A stretch of DNA of 33,539 nucleotides from Myxococcus vastator (GCF_010894475.1 NZ_JAAIYB010000036.1:1-33539), one strand, 5' to 3'. Positions 9,192 through 17,270 are shown, counted from the first letter of the stretch. Notes: a model not told the origin generated them from the sequence alone. A program made the numbers and translations.

Positions 9192-9461
9192 ATGGCGCTC
9201 AAGGTGAAGCTGGTGAAGAGCTTTTCGGGGTCGTCCAGCGAGATGCTGGACACCATCCGTGGGCTGGGCCTGAAGAAGTTCGGTGACGAGCGCCTCCTCA
9301 AGGACACGCCTGCGATTCGCGGGATGGCGTTCAAGGTGAAGCACCTGGTCACCCTGGAAACCGTTTCCGACGAGGCACCGGCGCCCAAGCGCCGTAAGCC
9401 CGCCAAGATTGCCCTGCGGGAGCGGGCGATCGCGTATCAGGCCAAGCAGCACAAGGCCTGA
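9192..9461 (+). CDS. rpmD: 50S ribosomal protein L30 with C-terminal extension
   Basis: L30 (89 aa) is a small 23S-binding protein. The family core, normally about 60 aa, is visible in residues 1-60: [32 protein letters not shown] and [12 protein letters not shown]. The remaining 30 residues form a basic, Ala-rich tail ([20 protein letters not shown]) with no counterpart in the short bacterial family. It lies tightly between rpsE and rplO, as usual. AGAGGGG precedes the ATG. Confidence 0.93.
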   Translation: MALKVKLVKSFSGSSSEMLDTIRGLGLKKFGDERLLKDTPAIRGMAFKVKHLVTLETVSDEAPAPKRRKPAKIALRERAIAYQAKQHKA

Positions 9462-9481
9462 GTCACGAGAGGATCGAGACG

Positions 9482-10009
9482 ATGAGCACTCTGAACAAAC
9501 TGCAGCGTCCGGCGCGCTCGTGGCACCGCAAGAAGCGCGTGGGCCGCGGCCAGGGTAGTGGTCTTGGCAAGACGGCCGGCCGCGGTGGCAAGGGCCAGAA
9601 GGCCCGCAGCGGCAACATGCGGTTCGAAGGCTTCGAGGGCGGCCAGAGCCCCCTGCAGCGGCGCCTGCCGAAGTTTGGCTTCACGCCGCCGAACCGGACC
9701 GTCTACGCGGTCGTCAACCTGTCGGACCTCGAGCAGCACTTCGATGCCGGCGCCACGGCGGACGTGGAGACGCTGCGCAAGGTCGGCCTGGTCAAGGGCC
9801 GCTACCACGGCGTGAAGTTGCTGGCCCGCGGCGAGCTGACCAAGAAGGTCACCGTGGTCGTGCACAAGGCTTCTGAGGCGGCGAAGGCCGCCATCCAGAA
9901 GGCGGGCGGCGCGGTGGAAGAGATTCCGCTGGTGGCTCACAAGCCGGAGTCCGCGGCCAAGGCGCACGCTGGCAAGGGCGTCAAGGCTCCCCGGCAGCCC
10001 AAGGCCTGA
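9482..10009 (+). CDS. rplO: 50S ribosomal protein L15
   Basis: L15 (175 aa) is a late-assembly protein with an extended N-terminal arm in 23S r[23 protein letters not shown], then [17 protein letters not shown], mark the arm. The globular part ends around residue 150. A further tail of about 25 residues, Ala/Lys/Pro-rich and ending RQPKA, makes it longer than the typical 145-150. AGAGGA precedes the ATG. Terminator-like hairpins follow before secY. Confidence 0.96.
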   Translation: MSTLNKLQRPARSWHRKKRVGRGQGSGLGKTAGRGGKGQKARSGNMRFEGFEGGQSPLQRRLPKFGFTPPNRTVYAVVNLSDLEQHFDAGATADVETLRKVGLVKGRYHGVKLLARGELTKKVTVVVHKASEAAKAAIQKAGGAVEEIPLVAHKPESAAKAHAGKGVKAPRQPKA

Positions 10010-10018
10010 GCGTGTCTG

Positions 10019-10046
10019 GCGCGCATCACTTGCTAGTGGTGCGCGC
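10019..10046 (+). terminator. Terminator-like hairpin after rplO
   Basis: GCGCGCATCACT (10019-10030) pairs over 12 bp, with one G-U, with AGTGGTGCGCGC (10035-10046) around a 4-nt loop. The following sequence agtttcgcttgtgt is T-rich for this genome. It begins 9 nt after the rplO stop. It could terminate or attenuate transcription leaving the ribosomal-protein genes. Confidence 0.65.
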
Positions 10047-10069
10047 AGTTTCGCTTGTGTAGGCTTCTG

Positions 10070-10103
10070 CGCCCCTTTCCCGCTCGTGGAACAGGGGCGT
10101 TTT
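10070..10103 (+). terminator. Second hairpin with T-tract, just upstream of secY
   Basis: CGCCCCT (10070-10076) pairs with AGGGGCG (10093-10099). An inner TTCC/GGAA stem (10077-10080, 10088-10091) gives about 11 bp with one bulged base. TTTT follows at 10100-10103. This has the form of an intrinsic terminator, yet it ends only 40 nt before the secY start, leaving little room for a separate promoter. Attenuation of secY is therefore the simplest reading. Confidence 0.65.
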
Positions 10104-10143
10104 GTCGTCCTGGCAGAACCCTCTCGAAGAGGATGGCTACCCC

Positions 10144-11490
10144 GTGGCTCTGAACGCCTTCGCCAACGTCTTCCGTATCGCTGAGCTGCGCAGTCGGCTC
10201 GCGTATACGCTCGCGCTGCTCGCCGTCTATCGCATCGGCATCTTCATCAACACGCCAGGCGTGGACCGTTCGGCGATGAACGCGTTCATGGACGCCCAGA
10301 AGCAGTCGGGCGGCCTCGTCTCGCTGTTCAACCTCTTCTCCGGCGGCGCGCTGGAGCAGATGTCCATCTTTGGATTGGGCATCATGCCGTACGTCAGCGC
10401 CTCCATCATCATGCAGCTGCTCGCCGTCGTGGTACCCAGCCTGGAGCGGCTGCAGAAGGAGGGCGCCGGCGGCCGGCAGAAGATCAACCAGTACACCCGC
10501 TACGGCACGATCGCGCTGTCCATCGTGCAGGGCATTGGCATCTCGCGGTGGCTGGCGTCGCTGGGCCGCTCCGACGGTGGCCAGAGCGGCTTCAACCAGG
10601 TGGTCGTCCCCGACGACAGCGTCTGGTTCACCTTCATGACGGTGGTCAGCCTCACGGCCGGCACGGCCTTCATCATGTGGCTGGGTGAGCGCATCACCGA
10701 GCGCGGCATCGGCAACGGTATCTCGCTCATCATCTTCGCCGGCATCGTGGCGGGTCTGCTCCCGGGCGCGAAGCAGCTGATGGACCTGACCCGTCAGGAC
10801 GTCATCTCCGTGGCCGAGGTGCTGGCGCTGGTCTTCTTCATGCTCGTCATCATCGCCGCGGTCGTCTATGTCGAGCGCGGCATGCGGCGCATCCCCATCC
10901 AGTACGCCAAGCGGATGGCGGGACGCCGGATGTTCGCCGGCCAGGCGACGTACTTCCCGATGAAGGTGAACACCTCGGGCGTGATTCCGCCCATCTTCGC
11001 GGGCGCCGTGCTGTCGTTCCCGGCCACGCTGGGGACCTGGTTCCCGTTCCTGCAGGGCTTCCAGCGTGCCATCGAAGGCAACCTGTGGATCTACAACGGG
11101 TTGTTCGTCGTGATGGTCATCTTCTTCGCCTACTTCTACACGGCGCTGACGTTCCGGCCGGACGACGTGGCGGACAACATCAAGAAGCAGGGTGGCTACA
11201 TCCCGGGCATCCGTCCGGGCCGCCAGACGGCGGAGTTCATCGAGCGCGTGCTCAACCGGCTCACGTTTGGTGGCGCCATCTACCTGTCGGTCGTCTGCGT
11301 GATTCCGTCGGTCATCAGCGGCCTGTTGGGGGTGCGGTTCACCTTCGGCGGTACGGCGCTGCTGATCGTCGTGGGCGTGGCGCTGGATACGGTGCAGCAG
11401 ATCGAGGGGCACCTCATCAGTCGTAACTACGAGGGCTTCGCCGGCCCTCGCGGCCCGCGCATCCGGGGCCGGGTGCGCGTGGCGGCCTGA
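10144..11490 (+). CDS. secY: Protein translocase channel subunit SecY (GTG start)
   Basis: SecY (448 aa) is the pore of the Sec translocon in the inner membrane. The N-terminal segment FANVFRIAELRSRLAYTLAL leads into TM1. The plug region FNLFSGGALEQMSIFGLGIM and the MPYVSASIIMQLL helix follow. Ten hydrophobic segments are visible, and the cytoplasmic loop KQGGYIPGIRPGRQT precedes TM9. The GTG at 10144 has AGAGGA upstream. A TTG at 10102 lies in the terminator T-tract and is unlikely. It sits between rplO and adk, as is typical. Confidence 0.96.
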   Translation: MALNAFANVFRIAELRSRLAYTLALLAVYRIGIFINTPGVDRSAMNAFMDAQKQSGGLVSLFNLFSGGALEQMSIFGLGIMPYVSASIIMQLLAVVVPSLERLQKEGAGGRQKINQYTRYGTIALSIVQGIGISRWLASLGRSDGGQSGFNQVVVPDDSVWFTFMTVVSLTAGTAFIMWLGERITERGIGNGISLIIFAGIVAGLLPGAKQLMDLTRQDVISVAEVLALVFFMLVIIAAVVYVERGMRRIPIQYAKRMAGRRMFAGQATYFPMKVNTSGVIPPIFAGAVLSFPATLGTWFPFLQGFQRAIEGNLWIYNGLFVVMVIFFAYFYTALTFRPDDVADNIKKQGGYIPGIRPGRQTAEFIERVLNRLTFGGAIYLSVVCVIPSVISGLLGVRFTFGGTALLIVVGVALDTVQQIEGHLISRNYEGFAGPRGPRIRGRVRVAA

Positions 11491-11510
11491 GCCTCCGCGC
11501 GGGCGTTCCG

Positions 11511-11541
11511 GGCGCCTCTCCCCGTCGCGGGGAGGGGCGCC
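11511..11541 (+). terminator. Strong hairpin after secY
   Basis: A 14-bp stem (11511-11524 with 11528-11541, one G-U) closes a 3-nt loop, 20 nt past the secY stop. The following bases ctcgtcgttcc contain only scattered T residues. It is the longest stem in the window and probably ends or stabilises the secY message. The 163-bp spacer then runs to adk without a clear promoter. Confidence 0.6.
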
Positions 11542-11653
11542 TCGTCGTTCCCAGGCTAGGTGTTGTTCAAGGATATTCGCTGGTGCACACGGAGCGCGCT
11601 CGGGGGTTTGAGTCCTACGACTTCCGTGCCTTCCTTCGGAGCTGAGAGGACAC

Positions 11654-12301
11654 ATGAACCTGATCCTGTTGGGGCCGCCGAACGCGGGGAAGGGGACGCA
11701 GGCGAAGCGGTTGTTCGCCGACTTCCAAATCCCCCAGATCTCCACCGGGGACATCCTCCGCAAGGCAGTCGCGGAGGGCACGGAGCTGGGCAAGGTGGCC
11801 GGCCCGCTGATGGCGGCCGGGCAGTACGTCCCAGACGACGTCGTGATTGGTATCGTCGAAGAGCGCCTCAAGGAGGCGGACGTGGCCAAGGGCTTCGTCC
11901 TGGATGGCTTCCCGCGCACGCCGGGACAGGCGGACGCGCTGGACAAGATGCTGAACCGCCTGGGCAAGCAGCTGAGCGCCGTCATCTCGCTCGAGGTGCC
12001 GCACGCGAAGCTGGTGGAGCGGGGCTCCGGACGGCGGGTCTGCCCGGCGGACGGCAGCGTCTACCACGTCTACCAGAGCCCCCCGAAGCGGGCGGGCTAC
12101 TGTGACAAGTGCAACACCGGACTCGTCCAGCGCCCGGATGACATGCCCGAGGTCATCGAAAAGCGGCTCCAGAAGTATGATTCGGAGACGGCGCCGCTGA
12201 AGGCCTTCTATGAGAAGAAGGGCCTGCTCAAGAGCGTGGACGGCGTGGGAGCGCCCGAGGGCATCTACGAGGAGATCAAGGCAGCGGCGGGCAAGTCCTG
12301 A
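11654..12301 (+). CDS. adk: Adenylate kinase, long form with Cys3-Asp zinc-type LID
   Basis: Adenylate kinase (215 aa) interconverts ATP + AMP and 2 ADP. The P-loop is GPPNAGKGT (7-15), with Asn where most members have Gly. DGFPRT (84-89) is the AMP-site motif. The LID domain (about 125-162) has Cys130, Asp133, Cys150 and Cys153, arranged as in zinc-binding adenylate kinases but with Asp in place of the second Cys. GAGAGGA precedes the ATG. The gene lies after secY as in many bacteria, but map is missing downstream. Confidence 0.96.
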   Translation: MNLILLGPPNAGKGTQAKRLFADFQIPQISTGDILRKAVAEGTELGKVAGPLMAAGQYVPDDVVIGIVEERLKEADVAKGFVLDGFPRTPGQADALDKMLNRLGKQLSAVISLEVPHAKLVERGSGRRVCPADGSVYHVYQSPPKRAGYCDKCNTGLVQRPDDMPEVIEKRLQKYDSETAPLKAFYEKKGLLKSVDGVGAPEGIYEEIKAAAGKS

Positions 12302-12661
12302 TCCGCCTGGCAGCCAGGGGAGGGCCTGGTGGGTGCCCGCTCACCACCTTGCCGTTCCAGGGGCGGAGCTTGCTTCTCCCGGACACGGGGAGCTCCGGCC
12401 TGGGGAGACCTGGACTCCCGTGAGGGGCGGGCGCAAGTTCACCCCGCCGTCAGCAGTCAGAGGCCTCGATCCGGCCTGGGCCTTGACGGAGCTGACAGGA
12501 AGAGTTGATTTTGCCGGGACTGCGGGTGAAATAGTCCGCCGTTATGTAGGGTTGGTAGGAATCCAAGTTTTGCAGTCGCGCGACGCTTGCCACTTGCGGA
12601 CCAAAGTGCTATCCCGCCGCGCTTCCAAGAGGTTCGTGGTCCGGGGAAGAGAGTCTGACGC
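12302..12661 (+). other. 360-bp gene-free region between adk and infA
   Basis: No credible gene is seen here, and in particular no methionine aminopeptidase. The first part holds an imperfect hairpin: CGGAG 12364-12368 and CTCCC 12376-12380 pair with GGGAG 12388-12392 and CTCCG 12393-12397. Composition becomes markedly more AT-rich from about 12500 to 12615, where a good promoter candidate lies. This is best read as the end of the spc segment plus the promoter of the infA-rpmJ-alpha segment. Confidence 0.6.
12587..12615 (+). promoter_or_regulatory. Candidate sigma-70-type promoter for infA-rpmJ-alpha operon
   Basis: TTGCCA (12587-12592) matches the -35 consensus at five of six positions. After exactly 17 nt comes TATCCC (12610-12615), with TGC directly before it as an extended -10. 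Predicted start is near 12622, giving a leader of about 40 nt to the infA start. Local AT enrichment supports the call. Confidence 0.55.
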
Positions 12662-12880
12662 TTGCCGAAGGATGATTCCATCGAAGTTGAGGGGACCGTG
12701 ATGGAGCCCCTCCCGAACGCGATGTTCCGCGTGGTGCTGGACAACGGCCATAAGGTGCTCGCGCACATCTCGGGCAAGATGAGGATGCACTTCATCCGCA
12801 TCCTCCCGGGTGACAAAGTGAAGGTCGAGCTGTCTCCATACGACCTGACGCGCGGTCGGATCACGTACCGGGCGAAGTAG
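12662..12880 (+). CDS. infA: Translation initiation factor IF-1 (TTG start)
   Basis: IF-1 (72 aa) occupies the ribosomal A site during initiation. It is a single S1/OB fold with the typical sequence [20 protein letters not shown], then [20 protein letters not shown] and the terminal RGRITYR. The start is TTG at 12662. The purine run GGGGAAGAGAG lies about 8 nt upstream, and the resulting 72 aa equals the family length. It is followed by rpmJ, rpsM, rpsK, rpsD and rpoA, as is usual. Confidence 0.95.
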   Translation: MPKDDSIEVEGTVMEPLPNAMFRVVLDNGHKVLAHISGKMRMHFIRILPGDKVKVELSPYDLTRGRITYRAK

Positions 12881-12953
12881 TAGGGTGTTCCCGCCTGGGA
12901 ATGGTGGGCCGCCCGTTGGGCTTTTCTTTTGCTGAGGAAGGAAGTTCGCTCCA

Positions 12954-13070
12954 ATGAAGGTTCGGGCGTCCGTCAAGAAGATTTGCGACAAGTGCAAGGT
13001 TGTTCGCCGTAAGGGAATCGTGCGCATCATTTGCGCCTCCAACCCCCGGCACAAGCAGCGCCAGGGCTAA
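12954..13070 (+). CDS. rpmJ: 50S ribosomal protein L36, zinc form
   Basis: L36 (38 aa) is the smallest 50S protein and binds 23S rRNA. The translation begins [17 protein letters not shown] and ends NPRHKQRQG. Cys11, Cys14, Cys27 and His33 form the zinc ribbon of the C+ form. GAGGAAGGAAG lies about 10 nt before the ATG. The gene is short and easily missed, but it sits in the standard place between infA and rpsM. Confidence 0.96.
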   Translation: MKVRASVKKICDKCKVVRRKGIVRIICASNPRHKQRQG

Positions 13071-13089
13071 CGGCCAACCGGCCGTTGGC
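13066..13089 (+). other. Hairpin overlapping the rpmJ stop codon
   Basis: Arms 13066-13075 and 13080-13089 form a 10-bp stem, including one G-U, around a 4-nt loop. The TAA of rpmJ (13068-13070) lies in the left arm. No T-tract follows. It may modulate readthrough from rpmJ into rpsM or protect the mRNA 3' end. The role is inferred. Confidence 0.5.
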
Positions 13090-13124
13090 TTCAGACCAAC
13101 TCCACTTAAGAAGGAAGACCGAAG

Positions 13125-13505
13125 ATGGCTCGTATCGCCGGCATCGATCTGCCGCCCAACAAGCGCGCGGTGATCTCGCTCCAGTACATCTACGGGATCG
13201 GCAACAAGTCCGCGCAAGACATCATTGCCGCGGCGGGCATCGATCCCACGACCCGGACCAAGGACCTCACCGAGGAGCAGGCCCGTAAGATCCGCGAGAT
13301 CATCGAGGCCAGCTACAAGGTGGAGGGCGACCTCCGGCGTGAAGTCACCATGAACATCAAGCGGCTGATGGACCTGGGTTGCTACCGGGGCCTCCGTCAC
13401 CGCAAGGGCCTGCCGGTTCGTGGCCAGCGGACCCACACCAACGCGCGTACCCGCAAGGGTCCGAAGCGGGGCATCGTCCGGGCGAAGCCGGCGGCGGGCC
13501 GCTAA
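13125..13505 (+). CDS. rpsM: 30S ribosomal protein S13
   Basis: S13 (126 aa) bridges the 30S head to L5 and contacts P-site tRNA. The N-terminus [16 protein letters not shown], the helix-hairpin-helix segment [14 protein letters not shown] and the C-terminal [20 protein letters not shown] are diagnostic. GAAGGAAG lies upstream. A 6-bp inverted repeat (13512-13517 with 13530-13535) lies just after the stop, before rpsK. Confidence 0.97.
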   Translation: MARIAGIDLPPNKRAVISLQYIYGIGNKSAQDIIAAAGIDPTTRTKDLTEEQARKIREIIEASYKVEGDLRREVTMNIKRLMDLGCYRGLRHRKGLPVRGQRTHTNARTRKGPKRGIVRAKPAAGR

Positions 13506-13567
13506 ACGCAGCGCCGGTCCCATGAGGTGCCGGCGTCGATCACCTCCTCCCAGGAGCAGCAATCCAC

Positions 13568-14008
13568 ATGGCTGACGAGATCAATACTTCGGCTGCGGCG
13601 CCCACGGGCACCGAGGGCGAGGCCCCTGCCGCGAAGAAGTCGAAGCGCAAGGGCAAGAAGAGCATCCTCAACGGCGTGGTCCACATCCAGTCCACGTTCA
13701 ACAACACCATCATCACGATCACGGACGTGTCCGGGAACGTGATCTCCTGGTCGTCCGCCGGGGCGCGTGGCTTCAAGGGAAGCCGCAAGTCCACCCCGTT
13801 CGCGGCGCAGGTGGCCGCTGGCGACGCCGCGGCGAAGGCGATGGAGCACGGGCTGAAGAACGTGTCCGTGTTCGTGAAGGGCCCGGGCGCGGGCCGCGAG
13901 TCGGCGCTGCGCGCGCTGGCCGCCGCTGGTTTGAAGATCAACCTCATCCGCGACGTGACGCCCATCCCGCACAACGGGTGCCGTCAGCCCAAGCGTCGCC
14001 GCGTCTAA
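13568..14008 (+). CDS. rpsK: 30S ribosomal protein S11, N-terminally extended
   Basis: S11 (146 aa) lies on the 30S platform near the E site. The core is clear: [18 protein letters not shown], then [19 protein letters not shown] and the C-terminal [18 protein letters not shown]. The usual length is about 125-130. The first 25-30 residues here are Ala/Thr/Glu-rich followed by a Lys/Arg run. The ATG at 13568 follows CAGGAGC. A 6-bp hairpin (14018-14023 with 14033-14038) follows the gene. Confidence 0.96.
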   Translation: MADEINTSAAAPTGTEGEAPAAKKSKRKGKKSILNGVVHIQSTFNNTIITITDVSGNVISWSSAGARGFKGSRKSTPFAAQVAAGDAAAKAMEHGLKNVSVFVKGPGAGRESALRALAAAGLKINLIRDVTPIPHNGCRQPKRRRV

Positions 14009-14077
14009 CCCCTTCGTCAGGGCTGCCCTCACGCCCTGGTGTGTGGGCGGCTCCAGATCACCTCTAAGGACCCCTCA

Positions 14078-14704
14078 ATGGCTCGTTACACTGCCAGCGT
14101 CTGCCGCATCTGCCGGCGCGAAAACCTGAAGATGTACCTCAAGGGCGACCGTTGCTACACGGACAAGTGCGCCATTGAGCGTCGCCCCTATCCCCCGGGT
14201 CAGCACGGCCAGGGCCGCGTGAAGTTCTCCGGCTACGGCGTGCAGCTGCGCGAGAAGCAGAAGGTCAAGCGCATGTACGGCCTGCTGGAGAACCAGTTCC
14301 GCGGCTACTACCACCGCGCGTCCGCCGCCAAGGGCAAGACGGGTGAGAACCTCCTGCAGCAGCTGGAGCTCCGTCTGGACAACGTGGTGTTCCGCATGGG
14401 CTTCGCGGACACGCGCAACGAGGCGCGCCAGCTGGTGCGTCACGGCCACTTCCAGGTGAACGGCCGCAAGGTGAACATTCCCTCGTTCGCCGTGAAGCCG
14501 GGTACCGCGGTGGAGGTGGTGGAGAAGAGCCGCAAGGTGCTCCGCATCTCCGAGGCGCTGGAGACGGTGGACCGCCGTGGCGTTCCGCAGTGGATCTCCC
14601 TGGACAAGAAGGCGTTCAAGGGCACGGTCACCACGGTTCCGAACCGTGAGGACCTGACGATGCCCATCTCCGAGCAGCTCATCGTCGAGCTCTACTCGAA
14701 GTAA
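14078..14704 (+). CDS. rpsD: 30S ribosomal protein S4, zinc form
   Basis: S4 (208 aa) nucleates 30S assembly, and in E. coli it represses the alpha operon. The N-terminus has Cys9, Cys12, Cys26 and Cys31, the zinc-binding variant. The S4 RNA-binding domain starts near [20 protein letters not shown]. The C-terminus [11 protein letters not shown] is standard. The ATG at 14078 gives the family length and the invariant MARYT start. TAAGGA lies upstream. A terminator-like hairpin follows before rpoA. Confidence 0.97.
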   Translation: MARYTASVCRICRRENLKMYLKGDRCYTDKCAIERRPYPPGQHGQGRVKFSGYGVQLREKQKVKRMYGLLENQFRGYYHRASAAKGKTGENLLQQLELRLDNVVFRMGFADTRNEARQLVRHGHFQVNGRKVNIPSFAVKPGTAVEVVEKSRKVLRISEALETVDRRGVPQWISLDKKAFKGTVTTVPNREDLTMPISEQLIVELYSK

Positions 14705-14724
14705 GCACGCTGGATGTCGCAGTG

Positions 14725-14759
14725 GACGCCCTGGCCGACGAGGCCGGGGCGTCTTGCTT
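14725..14759 (+). terminator. Terminator-like hairpin between rpsD and rpoA
   Basis: GACGCCCTGGCC (14725-14736) pairs with GGCCGGGGCGTC (14742-14753) over 12 bp with one G-U and a 5-nt loop. It is followed by TTGCTT (14754-14759), a fair T-rich tail for this genome. It begins 21 nt after the rpsD stop. rpoA begins 88 nt further on with no clear promoter between, so partial termination (attenuation) is likely. Confidence 0.65.
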
Positions 14760-14847
14760 TCAAGCAGTCGCAGTCCCCGCGTGCGCATCCTCCCGCCAGG
14801 CCGGTGGGTAAGTCGGTGGTGCGACACGATTTGAGGAGCGGTACACC

Positions 14848-15870
14848 ATGGCTGATACGTTTGTTGCGAAGAACTGGCGTGACCTGATCAAGCCCCGTCG
14901 CATGGAGGTGGATCAGGACAGCGCGACCCCCACCTACGGCAAGTTCGTCGCGGAGCCGCTCGAGCGCGGTTTCGGTACGACGCTGGGCAACTCGCTCCGC
15001 CGGGTGCTGCTGTCGTCGCTGCAGGGCGCCGCCATCACCTCCGTGAAGATTGAAGGCGTGGACCACGAGTTCACCACCATCCCCGAGGTGTCCGAGGACG
15101 TCACGGACGTCGTGCTGAACCTGAAGGAAGTCCTCCTTCGGATGCACACGAACGAGACGAAGACGCTCCGCATCGAGGCGGAGGGCCCCAAGGAGGTCAA
15201 GGCCGGTGACATCATCACCGACCCGGACACCGAGATCCTCAACCCGGGCCACCACATCTGCACCATCTCCGAGGGTGGCAAGCTCCGCATGGAGCTGACG
15301 TGCCGCCGCGGCCGTGGCTACACGCCGGCCAACGTGAACAAGGTGGCGGGTGCGCCCATCGGCACCATCCCCATCGACTCGCTGTTCTCGCCCATCCGCA
15401 AGGTGAACTACCAGGTCACCAACGCGCGCGTCGGCCAGGTCACCGACTTCGACAAGCTGGCGCTCGAGGTCTGGACGGACGGCTCCGTGTCGCCGCAGGA
15501 CGCGGTGGCGTACGCGGCGAAGATCATCAAGGAGCAGCTCACCGTCTTCGTGAACTTCGACGAGACGGAGGAGCCCGTCGTCGCCGAGGCGCCGAAGGAA
15601 GAGGCGAAGCTGAACGAGAACCTGTTCCGCTCGGTGGATGAGCTCGAGCTGTCGGTCCGCTCGGCGAACTGCCTGCAGCAGGCGAACATCAAGTCCATCG
15701 GCGATCTCGTGCAGCGCACCGAGGCCGAGATGCTCAAGACGAAGAACTTCGGCCGCAAGTCTCTGAAGGAGATCAAGGAGATCCTCGCGGAGATGGGCCT
15801 GTCGCTGGGCATGAAGCTGGAGAACTGGCCGCCGAAGCAGGCGCCGGCTCCCGCGCAGCCGAAGGCGTAG
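14848..15870 (+). CDS. rpoA: RNA polymerase alpha subunit
   Basis: Alpha (340 aa) dimerises to start RNA polymerase assembly, and its C-terminal domain contacts UP elements and activators. The N-terminal domain shows [20 protein letters not shown] and ends near FVNFDET. An acidic linker ([14 protein letters not shown]) follows. The C-terminal domain has [20 protein letters not shown], including the DNA-contacting Arg of the family, and [14 protein letters not shown] short Ala/Pro/Lys tail ends the protein. GAGGAG precedes the ATG. Confidence 0.98.
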   Translation: MADTFVAKNWRDLIKPRRMEVDQDSATPTYGKFVAEPLERGFGTTLGNSLRRVLLSSLQGAAITSVKIEGVDHEFTTIPEVSEDVTDVVLNLKEVLLRMHTNETKTLRIEAEGPKEVKAGDIITDPDTEILNPGHHICTISEGGKLRMELTCRRGRGYTPANVNKVAGAPIGTIPIDSLFSPIRKVNYQVTNARVGQVTDFDKLALEVWTDGSVSPQDAVAYAAKIIKEQLTVFVNFDETEEPVVAEAPKEEAKLNENLFRSVDELELSVRSANCLQQANIKSIGDLVQRTEAEMLKTKNFGRKSLKEIKEILAEMGLSLGMKLENWPPKQAPAPAQPKA

Positions 15871-16054
15871 TAGGGTTCACGCAGGGCCTCCCCACGCGGC
15901 CGCGGGTACGGCAGTCAGCGGCGCGAGGGGAGGGGGCTGGGACGTCTTCCGGTCCGAATGACAGCGGTGGACCCCGTGCCGGGTCCTCCCATCCCACCCG
16001 GTACCTGACACGGCCGGAGTGGTGGAGTCCCCACAAGGACTCTGGAGCACGACG

Positions 16055-16477
16055 ATGCGCCACAAGGTCGGACAGAGGAAGCTTCACCGCAGCACGAGCC
16101 ACCGGCTCGCGATGCTCAACAACATGGTGACCTCGCTGCTGGAGCACCAGGCCATCCGCACCACGCTTCCCAAGGCCAAGGAGGCCCGGAAGATCGCGGA
16201 GCGGATCATCACCCTGGGCAAGCGTGGCGGCCTCGCCAACGTTCGCCTGGCGGCGCGTACGGTCAAGGACCGCGACGTGCTGCAGAAGGTGTTCAGCGAG
16301 TACAAGGACCGGTACGCCACGCGTCCTGGTGGCTACACCCGCATCGTTCGGCTCGGCTTCCGCCGGGGCGACGCCGCGGAGATGGCCCTCCTGGAGCTCG
16401 TGGACCGGCCGGAGAAGGCTGCTCCTGTCGACACCGAGGCGGCGGCTGAGCCTGCGGAAGAGACGAAGGCGGAGTAG
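16055..16477 (+). CDS. rplQ: 50S ribosomal protein L17 with acidic tail
   Basis: L17 (140 aa) lies near the tunnel exit. The start [20 protein letters not shown] is invariant in the family, so the ATG at 16055 is chosen over a GTG at 16019. GGAG lies 7 nt upstream. [19 protein letters not shown] marks the end of the fold, and an acidic Ala/Glu tail of about 20 residues follows. The 184-bp spacer after rpoA holds two 6-bp hairpins (15969-15986 and 16025-16042). This is the last gene of the cluster. Confidence 0.96.
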   Translation: MRHKVGQRKLHRSTSHRLAMLNNMVTSLLEHQAIRTTLPKAKEARKIAERIITLGKRGGLANVRLAARTVKDRDVLQKVFSEYKDRYATRPGGYTRIVRLGFRRGDAAEMALLELVDRPEKAAPVDTEAAAEPAEETKAE

Positions 16478-16495
16478 TCCCGTACGGACGGCATA

Positions 16496-16523
16496 CCTGG
16501 CCCCTTCGTGAGGAGGGGCCAGG
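16496..16523 (+). terminator. Hairpin after rplQ
   Basis: CCTGGCCCCT (16496-16505) and AGGGGCCAGG (16514-16523) form a perfect 10-bp stem with an 8-nt loop, 18 nt past the rplQ stop. There is no T-tract. Together with the next hairpin it probably closes the ribosomal cluster. Confidence 0.6.
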
Positions 16524-16532
16524 CGCAACGCG

Positions 16533-16563
16533 AGGGCGCGCTTCCGAGAGGAAGGGCGCCCTT
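16533..16563 (+). terminator. Second hairpin closing the ribosomal cluster
   Basis: AGGGCGC (16533-16539) pairs with GCGCCCT (16556-16562). An inner TTCC/GGAA stem (16542-16545, 16550-16553) caps a GAGA loop, and TCGTGTGT follows. It lies between rplQ and the stop of the convergent gene that ends at 16581, so it could serve both strands. Confidence 0.6.
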
Positions 16564-16580
16564 CGTGTGTCCAGCACGGA

Positions 16581-17261
16581 CTACCGCTGCGGCTTGCGAA
16601 GGCGCTCCCAGGCGGCGGTGAGGTCCTCGGTGAGGTCCGCGCTGTCATCCCGGCTGCGCATCTGGATGGACTGGAAGCGGAGGTCCGCGGGCGCGGCGCC
16701 GCTGGAGCCCATCAGCTGCTTGGGGGTGATGGTGATGAACTCACCCGGGGCCACCGTCAGCACCGCCGCCTGGTACTGCCCGTTGACGGTGAGGGTGACG
16801 TCGTACCAGGGCTCCTTGCTCTCGTTCCAGATGGTGACCGAGGGCCGGTCCAACCTGTCACTGAGCACCAGGCGCGCGTCCATGTCCCCCTTGCGCACCG
16901 TGCTGCCCGGGCACGCAATGGCCAGGCTCATCACCGTCATCACCAGCCAGCCGGCGATGATGGACGCCTTGTACTTGAAGAAGCGGTCGCTCTGGCGGAA
17001 GTCCGCGACCAGCTCCTTGAGGATGGAGAGGCCGTTGAGGAGGTGGTTCGACGCATCTCCCGCCAGCCGCTTCCCCAGCGGACCGTCTGGCTTCTCCTTC
17101 TGGAGAGGCTCTGCGCGCGCGGCGGACATCACCCGCAGATTGGACTGGCTGGGTGCGCGCGGCATGCCGGGGTTCGTCGGCGTGCGCGGCTGAGAGCCAG
17201 ACGGAGACGCCGCCCGAGGAGGCTGCGTTCCAGGCGGAGGGGGCTTGCGACCGTCGCTCAT
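16581..17261 (-). CDS. Unknown single-pass membrane protein with Pro-rich head
   Basis: I do not recognise this 226-aa protein. Residues 1-60 are Pro/Ser/Arg-rich and probably disordered. Residues 99-118 (SIIAGWLVMTVMSLAIACPG) form one membrane segment. The part after it, with VTIWNESKEPWYDVTLTVNG and VAPGEFITITPKQL, reads as a small beta-rich domain outside the membrane. The ATG at 17261 has TACACT nine nt upstream and no Shine-Dalgarno. It is the last of three genes on this strand, 36 bp after the TPR lipoprotein stop. Confidence 0.8.
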   Translation of the reverse strand: MSDGRKPPPPGTQPPRAASPSGSQPRTPTNPGMPRAPSQSNLRVMSAARAEPLQKEKPDGPLGKRLAGDASNHLLNGLSILKELVADFRQSDRFFKYKASIIAGWLVMTVMSLAIACPGSTVRKGDMDARLVLSDRLDRPSVTIWNESKEPWYDVTLTVNGQYQAAVLTVAPGEFITITPKQLMGSSGAAPADLRFQSIQMRSRDDSADLTEDLTAAWERLRKPQR

Positions 17262-17270
17262 CGGGCAATG

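Noticed and set aside
10033-11985. A 650-codon open frame on the - strand opposite secY and adk
   Set aside because: The composition is His/Arg/Asp-rich with no motif, and it runs across the rplO-secY and secY-adk hairpins. SecY and Adk on the + strand are unmistakable.
16858-17268. Alternative - strand frame overlapping the small membrane protein gene
   Set aside because: It is out of frame, rich in His/Arg/Gly and starts at TTG. The 226-aa frame has a clear membrane segment and a better start.
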